From JBCAWW01 sp039024315 (lineage in GTDB: Bacteria; Bacteroidota; Bacteroidia; J057): DNA of 35,737 nt. Shown piece by piece: positions 27,218 to 33,514 of this stretch. The position numbers and the translations under genes were made by a program. The stretch covers positions 1 through 35,737 of the forward strand of contig JBCCQN010000069.1 of the NCBI GenBank assembly GCA_039024315.1, given 5' to 3'. The stretch's first letter is position 1; each line of letters opens with the position of its first letter. The notes beneath the pieces are model-generated. The model did no database searches, was not told where the DNA came from, and saw only the letters and a program-made list of their open reading frames with translations.

Positions 27218-27530
27218 CTTGGGTTTTTTCTGCTTCGCAGAACGTTTGCGTTTAGACGGAGCTCAGGATGGTAACTAGATAGGTTTAGACCTTCACCTCA
27301 ATCACTTAGGTGTCTGCCTGAGTGCTAAGCGAGGGACCTTTGTCATTTTTCCCGCTTTGCGGAACGCGGGTGCTTAAAGTTGCTTCGGTCCCGTAAAGTA
27401 GTCGGGACTCAACATGATAATGGGATAATCCCTATGTCCTCCCGAGTGCTAAGCGAGGGATCTTTGTGGGCTTATTGTCTGCTACCCAGAACGTTCATCT
27501 CTACTCGAATAAAGTTGATTACCGCTAAGG
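27129..27530. other. Convergent intergenic region made of family B and family A repeats
   Basis: 402 bp without a gene. Family B (to 27217) is followed by family A material (27227-27493). Only about 35 bp before the next stop codon are unexplained. Confidence 0.6.
27227..27493 (+). repeat. Family A interspersed repeat, degenerate composite
   Basis: It has three palindromes in the same direction: TTCTGC-TTC-GCAGAACG near 27229, CCGC-TTT-GCGG-AACGC at 27352, and a decayed CTGCTACCCAGAACG at 27479. Between them the conserved GAGCGAGGGACC-type arm occurs twice in the variant AGTGCTAAGCGAGGGA, and GTCCCG-N9-CGGGAC is kept once. Confidence 0.75.
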
Positions 27531-27537
27531 TTAGCGG
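27522..27537 (-). terminator. Hairpin at the end of the 27531-28181 gene (weak terminator)
   Basis: CCGCTAA and TTAGCGG form a perfect 7-bp inverted repeat with a 2-nt spacer across the stop codon of the minus-strand lipoprotein gene. The following bases (TAATCAACTTT) are only moderately T-rich, so termination is possible but weak. Confidence 0.35.
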
Positions 27538-28181
27538 ATCGGATCATGAAATAAGGCACTAAATTCTTCAATCACCAACTCAACGCTATCCTGCTCTAGG
27601 TCGTTCGTGGTGTAGAGAGTGGTTTGAAAGTTACCTTCGAGTTTATACATCCTACCTGTAAAGCGGATACTCCATGGTTCGGCAAGTTCTACTAATTCGA
27701 TATTACTAATGTGAAAATCAGATGAGTTGCTCTTATTGCTTGGTGATAAGCTAGAGTAATTCCTTTCTTCCCACTCAAGGCTCCTGACAAAAGCTTCTGG
27801 GATTGTAGGATTTTCTTCTTGCTTAAGCCACGCAAGGCTGCCTGCCCTTACTACTTCTGCTAGTGTCTCTTCTTGAGGATTGGTAATGCCAAAAATGATT
27901 GAATAATATACTTTATTGCGTGTAAATGGATTAGCCGGTTCTACAATAAACATAGACGAAAAATCAAATGCGTCGCTCATAGGGAGATTTTGCTCTTCTC
28001 TTGACAAATGCTCAATAGCAAAAGACTCCCCTCCAATCGTGCCTCTAATGAAAAACTCTTGACCAGGGATTTGAATAATCTGGGGATCTAAAAATGGCTC
28101 TAAGACTGGTGGCTCTTGTTGCTGACAACTGACTAAGGGCAAAAGAGCCAAAACTGTAAATAGAATGCTACTATTTTTCAT
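27531..28181 (-). CDS. Putative lipoprotein of unknown function
   Basis: 216 aa from the ATG at 28181; the frame extends to 28238, but only this start gives a type II signal peptide (MKNSSILFTVLALLPLVSC, lipobox LVSC). The mature protein starts with QQQEPPVLEP and shows alternating hydrophobic strands (FFIRGTIGGESFAIEHL, KVYYSIIFGITN, WSIRFTGRMYKLEGNFQTTLY), suggesting a beta-rich fold. I do not recognise a family. It may be co-transcribed with nothing: it is flanked by repeats and the upstream gene has its own terminator. Confidence 0.7.
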   Translation of the reverse strand: MKNSSILFTVLALLPLVSCQQQEPPVLEPFLDPQIIQIPGQEFFIRGTIGGESFAIEHLSREEQNLPMSDAFDFSSMFIVEPANPFTRNKVYYSIIFGITNPQEETLAEVVRAGSLAWLKQEENPTIPEAFVRSLEWEERNYSSLSPSNKSNSSDFHISNIELVELAEPWSIRFTGRMYKLEGNFQTTLYTTNDLEQDSVELVIEEFSALFHDPIR

Positions 28182-28265
28182 GTTTGTGGATTGTGGGCTT
28201 AATTTTACAAGAATTCTAGAACCCAAGATACAGGCCAATCGGTATTTAAAATAACAAAGCCGACA

Positions 28266-28284
28266 TAAGCGTTCTGCGCAGCAG
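28266..28284 (-). repeat. Family A palindrome, solitary copy
   Basis: On the minus strand it reads CTGC-TGC-GCAG-AACGCTTA. The rest of the family A element is absent, which shows that the short palindrome can occur by itself. It lies in the 230-bp gap between two minus-strand genes. Confidence 0.7.
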
Positions 28285-28359
28285 CTTTATGACCAAAGAT
28301 TGTGGACTAAGCTAAGCTGATTTTTTTTGTTTGACGATCAAGTAATATCTAATAGATAT

Positions 28360-28392
28360 AAAAAAGGGAGGCATTGTTTTATAATGCCTCCC
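28360..28392 (-). terminator. Terminator of the duplicated-propeller T9SS gene
   Basis: On the minus strand a perfect 10-bp stem (GGGAGGCATT at 28383-28392, AATGCCTCCC at 28366-28375) with a 7-nt loop is followed by six T residues. It lies about 20 bp after the stop at 28413. Confidence 0.9.
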
Positions 28393-28412
28393 AATCAAAT
28401 AAACTACAATTT

Positions 28413-30536
28413 TTAGTTGCTAAGAATCATTTTACCGCTAATGAATCCATTTTGATTACTTAGCCGATAGCTATAAATCCCTGGAGATAATTGCTGTCCA
28501 TCGAAAGAAAATCTGTTGATCCCGCTCTCTAATCTGATACTTTCGTTTCTTATCGATCTGCCACTGATATCATAAACTTGAAATTGAAATTCGCCTCCTT
28601 CCCTCAGGGTAATTTCAAAAGTAGTCGATTGAGAAAATGGATTAGGGGCTACCGAAATATCTGTAGTGGATGCTAGTGTATTTTCAATACTGGTCAAATC
28701 TGATAAATTGATAATTTTGATCTTAAAAGGTGGTTCAAAAGAATTGAGACCGAATAAAGCACCAAACTGTGATTCGAGGACAAAAACATACTCTTGTCCA
28801 TCATTTTCGTAGTACCAAAGACCAGAAGAATCATCAAGGCCGCTGACAATCACGCTAGCTGTAGCTGTGGTATCATCAGAAAAAACCAATTTGGATACCG
28901 TCCCCACGTTGTCAGGATCGCCGGTATCATTTGTCGCATAATAAAGCGTATTCTGGCTGTCTACCCAGCTGATCCCATCGGCATCAACGGTATCAATCCC
29001 TGCAACTGAAACTTCTGTCAATGCACCGGGGGTCCCATTGCTGATCGGTAAGTACCATAACTTATTGCCTTGGGAGACATAAAAGGCGCCATCATTATTG
29101 TAGATGGTCCCACCAATCCCGCTGATCATTGGATCCCAGTTTGGGCTGGTAAACCAACTAGCATTGACTATCCCGCTACTAGGATCTACCTCCATAATCC
29201 GAGGGGTTCCAAAATCTGTAACGTAATACTTCCCATCGACAATTGATACTGTATGACCAATGGCACCTGCTGGTAAGTCCCATTCTGCATTTTTTTGACC
29301 AGTCGCAATATCATACTCGACTAATTTACTAGGACCAGGCGCACCACCAGTAAAATCGGCATTGTCTAACAAACTTAGGAGGATCGTGCCATCGCTTTTC
29401 AAGCCCCAAGCTTGACTAAATCCAGAGTCCGCTTCAGCAAATGGCTGTGCCATTGGATCTTCAAGATTGAGATTGAATTTTTTTACAGTACCATCTCCCA
29501 AGCCACTGACATACGCCACATTGTTAACGATGACGATATCTTCAGGGAAAAAGTCCACATCATCCGTTGTGAGGCTATCTGGGGTCCCAGCCGATAACTG
29601 CAAAATCTCTATGTTAAATGGAGGCTCGTAGCTATTGAGACCAAATAGGGCACCAAATTGAGATTCAAGGACATATAGGTACTCAGTACCATTGTCTTCA
29701 TAGTACCACAAACCTGAAGAGTCATCTAGACCATTTTCTATTACACTAGCCGTAGCTGTAGTATCATCGGTAAACACAAGCTTAAAGACTGTACCCACAT
29801 TAGCAGGATCACCGGTATCATTAGTAGCATAGTACAAAGTATTTTGACTATCTACCCAAGATATACCATCAGCATCGATGATATCTATTCCTGCTACCGC
29901 AACTTCATTCAAAGTCCCGGGCATCCCATTGCTAATCGGCAAATACCACAGCTTATTACCCTGAGAAACATAAAAACCACCATCATTATTGTAGATAGTT
30001 CCACCAATCCCACTGATCATCGGATCCCAATCTGAGCTAGTAAACCAACTCGCATTGACGGTATTGCTACTGGGATCTATTTCCATGATTCTAGGCGTCC
30101 CAAAATCCGTTACGTAATATTTGCCGTCCACAATCGATACCGTATGTCCGATTGCACCCGTTGGCAAATCCCACTCTGCTGTTCTTTGGCCATTTGCAAG
30201 ATCATATTCGACCAATTTGCTAGGGCCTGGTGCTCCTCCAGCAAAATTGGCATTGTCTAGCAAACTCAATAATACGCTGCCGTCACTTTTCAAGCCCCAA
30301 GCTTGGCTAAAACCAGAATCCGCCGCAGCAAATAATTGGGCAGTTGGGTTCGTTTGCGTTAAATCAAAAGAACGAACCGTCCCGTCTCCTAAACCACTGA
30401 TATATGCCACATTATTGACAATTGTGATATCTTCTGGGAAGAAGCTAGAGTCGCTTACCGTCAATTCTAATATTTGGCCGGTCATTTGCCCTGCCAAGAG
30501 GGTGAGGATAAGGGTCAATAGATTATTCTTTTTCAT
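28413..30536 (-). CDS. Secreted duplicated beta-propeller protein with T9SS type A sorting domain
   Basis: 707 aa. A signal peptide (about 1-20) is followed by two copies of a roughly 297-residue propeller-like unit (from FFPEDI at Phe32 and again at Phe329), both with GLGDGTV, QAWGLKSDG, GAPGPSKLVEYD, GHTVSIVDGKYYVTDFGTPRIME and DADGISWVDSQNTLYYATNDTG. The layout recalls ScyD/ScyE-like and SMP-30/NHL propellers; no enzymatic residues can be assigned. Residues about 627-707 form the Por-type sorting domain (VAPNPFSQ...YDISGRSI...LSPGIYSYRL...KMILSN), so it is exported by the type IX system and attached at or released from the surface. It has its own strong terminator. Confidence 0.9.
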   Translation of the reverse strand: MKKNNLLTLILTLLAGQMTGQILELTVSDSSFFPEDITIVNNVAYISGLGDGTVRSFDLTQTNPTAQLFAAADSGFSQAWGLKSDGSVLLSLLDNANFAGGAPGPSKLVEYDLANGQRTAEWDLPTGAIGHTVSIVDGKYYVTDFGTPRIMEIDPSSNTVNASWFTSSDWDPMISGIGGTIYNNDGGFYVSQGNKLWYLPISNGMPGTLNEVAVAGIDIIDADGISWVDSQNTLYYATNDTGDPANVGTVFKLVFTDDTTATASVIENGLDDSSGLWYYEDNGTEYLYVLESQFGALFGLNSYEPPFNIEILQLSAGTPDSLTTDDVDFFPEDIVIVNNVAYVSGLGDGTVKKFNLNLEDPMAQPFAEADSGFSQAWGLKSDGTILLSLLDNADFTGGAPGPSKLVEYDIATGQKNAEWDLPAGAIGHTVSIVDGKYYVTDFGTPRIMEVDPSSGIVNASWFTSPNWDPMISGIGGTIYNNDGAFYVSQGNKLWYLPISNGTPGALTEVSVAGIDTVDADGISWVDSQNTLYYATNDTGDPDNVGTVSKLVFSDDTTATASVIVSGLDDSSGLWYYENDGQEYVFVLESQFGALFGLNSFEPPFKIKIINLSDLTSIENTLASTTDISVAPNPFSQSTTFEITLREGGEFQFQVYDISGRSIRNESIRLESGINRFSFDGQQLSPGIYSYRLSNQNGFISGKMILSN
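28695..30443 (-). repeat. Two about 891-bp coding repeats inside the T9SS protein gene
   Basis: The two propeller units are offset by exactly 297 codons. At the protein level they are nearly the same, yet many third-codon positions differ along their length, so the duplication is not recent and the protein sequence has been kept by selection (judged by eye). Confidence 0.8.
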
Positions 30537-30572
30537 GAGATTTTATAAGGTTAAAGATTAAATAGTAGGGGA

Positions 30573-30594
30573 GGATGCATATTAATGCACCCTA
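30573..30594 (-). terminator. Hairpin after the SnoaL-like gene (weak terminator or processing site)
   Basis: On the minus strand AGGGTGCAT-TAAT-ATGCATCCT forms a 9-bp stem with one G-T pair in the 107-bp gap between the SnoaL-like gene and the T9SS gene. No clear T run follows, so it may only partly separate the two. Confidence 0.4.
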
Positions 30595-30643
30595 AATTAT
30601 TTATTGATTGAACTAGATGATATTACTTTTGAAGTCTGACTGA

Positions 30644-31411
30644 CTAGAACTTTCCGTTATCATTTTTCCACTCGGCCTGTGGCGGAATTTTGCTGATTAC
30701 GTCCCAGTGTTCCACGATTTGATGTTTTTCGATTCTGAATAGATCATAGAAAGCAGTGTGCTCGCCCTTGCCAAATTTGCCTTCACTTACCGCTAATACG
30801 AAGTTACCTTCGCCTATAATTAAGTGTAATTTGTCGTACTCCATCACCATATCGTTTTCTGCTAAATACTTCATGGCTTTGCCAAAACCCTCTATACCAT
30901 CGGCAAAGGCGGGATTGTGTTGGAGGTAGATAGTGGGGTTGATGTAGTGAGTTATTTTATCAGATTCGTGATTGATAATGACATCTTGAATAAAATTGCT
31001 CACCAGACTTTTATTGACTTTAGTCTTCTCTTTATGCATGATGTCAGATGGCCCGTCAATCTGAGTTCTTCCACTTGGATTTGGTTTTTGAATCTTGATC
31101 AGATTGTCCCAATGCTCAACGATCAAACCACCTTCAAAACGGAAAATGTCAAACCCAATCTTGGGGCCATTAAATTCATATTCAGTATGGGTAAAGACAT
31201 AATCTCCGTCTTCAAATGCTCTGATCACTTTAGCACTAAAACCCTGAGGTGGGGCATTTTGCATTAGGGCACTAAATCCTACCAATCCATTGCTTATATC
31301 TGGATTATGCTGAATGTATTTTTGAGGATTGATGTACGAAAAGGGGCCTTGGTCTCCTGTATTGAAGCTATTCAATAAAGCGACAACTTTTTCTTTTTGT
31401 GTGAGTTCCAT
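30644..31411 (-). CDS. Double SnoaL-like (NTF2-fold) protein
   Basis: 255 aa from the ATG at 31411 (MELTQKEK); ATGs at 31420 and 31435 are also possible. Two SnoaL-like halves are clear: INPQKYIQHNP...GLVGF...FDIFRFEGGLIVEHWDNL (about 25-125) and INPTIYLQHNP...GIEGFGKAM...YDLFRIEKHQIVEHWDVI (about 155-245). Both keep the Y.QHNP and (I/V)VEHWD signatures of polyketide-cyclase-like proteins often annotated as nuclear transport factor 2 family. These folds act as small-molecule isomerases, hydratases or binding proteins; the role here is unknown. No signal peptide. An AraC regulator is encoded about 500 bp upstream on the same strand, possibly its regulator. Confidence 0.85.
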   Translation of the reverse strand: MELTQKEKVVALLNSFNTGDQGPFSYINPQKYIQHNPDISNGLVGFSALMQNAPPQGFSAKVIRAFEDGDYVFTHTEYEFNGPKIGFDIFRFEGGLIVEHWDNLIKIQKPNPSGRTQIDGPSDIMHKEKTKVNKSLVSNFIQDVIINHESDKITHYINPTIYLQHNPAFADGIEGFGKAMKYLAENDMVMEYDKLHLIIGEGNFVLAVSEGKFGKGEHTAFYDLFRIEKHQIVEHWDVISKIPPQAEWKNDNGKF

Positions 31412-31474
31412 GATCAACATCTTATCTCTTCCCACATTGCTCGGCGCTTGATCCCACTCTACCTTAACTGACTT

Positions 31475-31605
31475 TTATGTACCTAGACAGTAGTATTCAG
31501 TATTAAGACCCGAGAAAGTGGGTCTATACGGTTCAGTAGGACCGCTTTTCTCTGTACGGAATACTCCCGAAAGCTTTCTGGATACTTACTACTCACTACT
31601 TAAGT
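31475..31605. repeat. Family B interspersed repeat, copy 4
   Basis: It starts TTATGTACCTAGACAGTAGT and ends CTCACTACTTAAG. The core keeps CAGTATTAAGACC and CGGTTC-AGTA-GGACCG, a 6-bp stem with one wobble pair, before CTTTTCTCTG. About 20 extra bases with CCCGAAAGCTTTCTGG are inserted in the right half. Confidence 0.7.
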
Positions 31606-31837
31606 TGAAGCCACTAGGCAAACTTATTTTTAGGATAGTTGGTAGGATTTGTGCGCATGAGCTTGACTTTATCATTTTGCGTTCATGATTGAGGACAAAC
31701 AATCATTACAAATATGAATAGAGAATCGTAAATGCGAATGATCGAAATCACTCTATCTAGTGTCAAAAAGGGAAAATATGCATGACTCATTCGCTCCGAA
31801 GGATCGGAATATATAGGTGATTGGGCCTGTTTTGACC

Positions 31838-31857
31838 GAACGTTCTGCGAAGCAGAA
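31838..31857 (-). repeat. Family A palindrome, solitary copy
   Basis: On the minus strand it reads TTCTGC-TTC-GCAGAA followed by CGTTC. The stem is extended to 6 bp here. It resembles the palindrome near 27229 and stands without the longer family A arms. Confidence 0.65.
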
Positions 31858-31937
31858 AACCCTAAACCGACTCTCACTGAAACACTAAAACTGTCTCTTG
31901 TGAAGTATGAAGCCTGAAAAGAGGGGAGCGAGTAGTA

Positions 31938-32816
31938 TTATTGATGGGACTTTCGGAAAACTTCCGGTGAGCTACCGACATATTTTTTAAAATATCGAAA
32001 AAAGTTAGTGGGATCTTCAAAACCGGAAGCATAGGCTATCGTCTTGATAGGGTGATTGGTTCCAATTAGTAATCTTTTGATTTGCATAATGGCAATCTCG
32101 TCAATAAATCTTTTGGCGGGTTTGTTGACGATCGCTTGGACTATATTATTCAAGGTCTTGGTAGAAAACCCCATCTCTCTGGCGTAGTCAATCACCTTTT
32201 TATTTTCAAAACAATTTTTTTCTACCATCTGCTGAAAAGCCAAGAACTCGGCCAAATACTTTTTCTCCTTTAAATGCTGATGATTTTTTGATTTGATCCG
32301 AAACAATTTGGTAATCAAAATATGTAGAGTCGAGCGTGCAATGCCAATCGAATATTCATCTTTGAAGTGGTATTCCCATTCCAATTGCCGGACGAGGGAC
32401 ACAAAATTTTCATATTCTTCCTTCGCCTTATCCAACTCTATTTTAGGAAAGCTTAAGAGCTCATTGAATAGCTGAAATGCCTTCAGTGCCTCTAGTTGGT
32501 TGAGGTGGCTGATGATAAAATCCTCCGTGAAGACCAGCAAGTAACCCTTGACGTTTGTGCTCCTAAAAAACTTCTGAATTTGGTCCCTGCGGATCAAAAG
32601 GACTGTCCCTTGTTGGTACTTGTAATCTACAAAATCAATCGTATGATAGCCTTCCCCTTCAAGCACAAAAAAGATGATGAAAAATTTCACCATATGATTT
32701 TTGCCAATATCATGATCCATTTCACGGGTCAATAATTTTTCAATACGCACCAATTCAAAGTAAGATCTTGGATTGGTCTTATTGTTAAACTCGATATGTC
32801 GGATGATTTGCTTCAT
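31938..32816 (-). CDS. AraC family transcriptional regulator
   Basis: 292 aa. The N-terminal part (about 15-110) resembles a cupin-like sensor (FFIIFFVLEGEGYHTIDFVDYKYQQGTVLLIRRDQIQKF). The C-terminal AraC/XylS double helix-turn-helix (about 195-290) has VIDYAREMGFSTKTLNNIVQ and, in the second, IKTIAYASGFEDPTNFFRYFKKYVGSSPEVFRKSHQ with the conserved GF.D...F.R.FKK..G.SP signature. It lies upstream of the SnoaL-like gene on the same strand and may regulate it (inference). The ligand is unknown. Confidence 0.93.
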   Translation of the reverse strand: MKQIIRHIEFNNKTNPRSYFELVRIEKLLTREMDHDIGKNHMVKFFIIFFVLEGEGYHTIDFVDYKYQQGTVLLIRRDQIQKFFRSTNVKGYLLVFTEDFIISHLNQLEALKAFQLFNELLSFPKIELDKAKEEYENFVSLVRQLEWEYHFKDEYSIGIARSTLHILITKLFRIKSKNHQHLKEKKYLAEFLAFQQMVEKNCFENKKVIDYAREMGFSTKTLNNIVQAIVNKPAKRFIDEIAIMQIKRLLIGTNHPIKTIAYASGFEDPTNFFRYFKKYVGSSPEVFRKSHQ

Positions 32817-32953
32817 AGTGATGACTAGGAAGTATTACCTGCCTAAGCTCGAAGATAATGATTATGCCTCAAGCAATGAGTACTTTGTTTTTAAGCTATT
32901 TATTGCTCGGTTGGGCATTGTTGATTTCTGTAGGATGCTGCGAATTAGGATTC

Positions 32954-33250
32954 CCGCTTTGCGGAACGCTGGTGCTAAAAGTTGCTTCGGCTCGTTTCAG
33001 CATGACAATGGGATCATCTCTATGACTTCCCGATAGTTCACCCTCTACACGGATTAAATGCCTGATGTTTTCAACAAGGTCTTGACAATATGCCACAGGG
33101 TAAATCTAGAGGTCTTCCCGAGTCCCGACTACTGTACGGGAGCGAGGGACCTTTGTCATTTTTGCCGCTGCGCGGAACGCTTATCTATAATCATTCGGAT
33201 TGCTTTAGCTAACTAACCACCAGAATTTGATCCAGCGTTCTGCGCAGCAG
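32954..33250 (+). repeat. Family A interspersed repeat, long composite copy
   Basis: The order matches 18331-18650: CCGC-TTT-GCGG-AACGCT at the left, a conserved 230-bp body, CCGC-TGC-GCGG-AACGCTTA at 33165-33183, then an inverted CTGC-TGC-GCAG palindrome at 33233-33250. The body differs from the 18331 copy at only a few positions by eye. The sequence between the second and third palindromes is different. Confidence 0.85.
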
Positions 33251-33326
33251 TGGCTAAACCGGTGATAATACTTAAGTAAGGCTGAGTTTTCTTTACTCTA
33301 TTAGGGCAATTTGTTAATGCATAGAA

Positions 33327-33357
33327 TTGTGATGCATTGTATAATGATATATATTTG
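33327..33357 (+). promoter_or_regulatory. Bacteroidota promoter of the membrane-hydrolase gene
   Basis: TTG at 33327-33329 and TATATTTG at 33350-33357 match the -33 and TAnnTTTG -7 boxes with a 20-nt spacing, as expected for primary-sigma promoters of this phylum. The predicted transcript would begin near 33364 and contain a family B repeat in its leader. Confidence 0.55.
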
Positions 33358-33379
33358 CTCAAGATATTTGAATAAACGC

Positions 33380-33488
33380 CTAAGTACTTAGAAAATAGTA
33401 TTCAGCATTATGAGCTCGGAACATTGCGCTATATGGTTCGGGGAGACTTTTTATCTCTGTACTGAATACTTTACCCTCCTTACCTAAA
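33380..33488. repeat. Family B interspersed repeat, copy 5
   Basis: It starts CTAAGTACTTAGAAAATAGT and ends around TTACCTAA. The core keeps AGTATTCAGCATTA and GGTTCGGGGAGACTTTTT. It lies in the 5' leader of the membrane-hydrolase gene, unlike copies 1 to 3, which lie at 3' ends. Confidence 0.7.
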
Positions 33489-33514
33489 AGGCCGCAGTCC
33501 GTAATACTCCCCCT

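Larger units (their letters stand above)
31412..31937. other. Intergenic region with family B repeat and a family A palindrome
   Basis: About 526 bp without a gene, between two minus-strand genes. It holds a family B element (31475-31605) and one family A palindrome (31838-31857). The remaining AT-rich sequence shows no recognisable promoter or RNA. Confidence 0.55.
32817..33514. other. Divergent intergenic region with family A and family B repeats
   Basis: 698 bp without a gene. It holds a long family A copy (32954-33250), a promoter-like pair at 33327-33357 and a family B copy (33380-33488), leaving about 25 bp before the next ATG. Confidence 0.65.

Noticed and set aside
18331..33250. CRISPR array
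   Set aside because: The repeats are dispersed over 20 kb, differ in spacing and orientation, and there are no cas genes.
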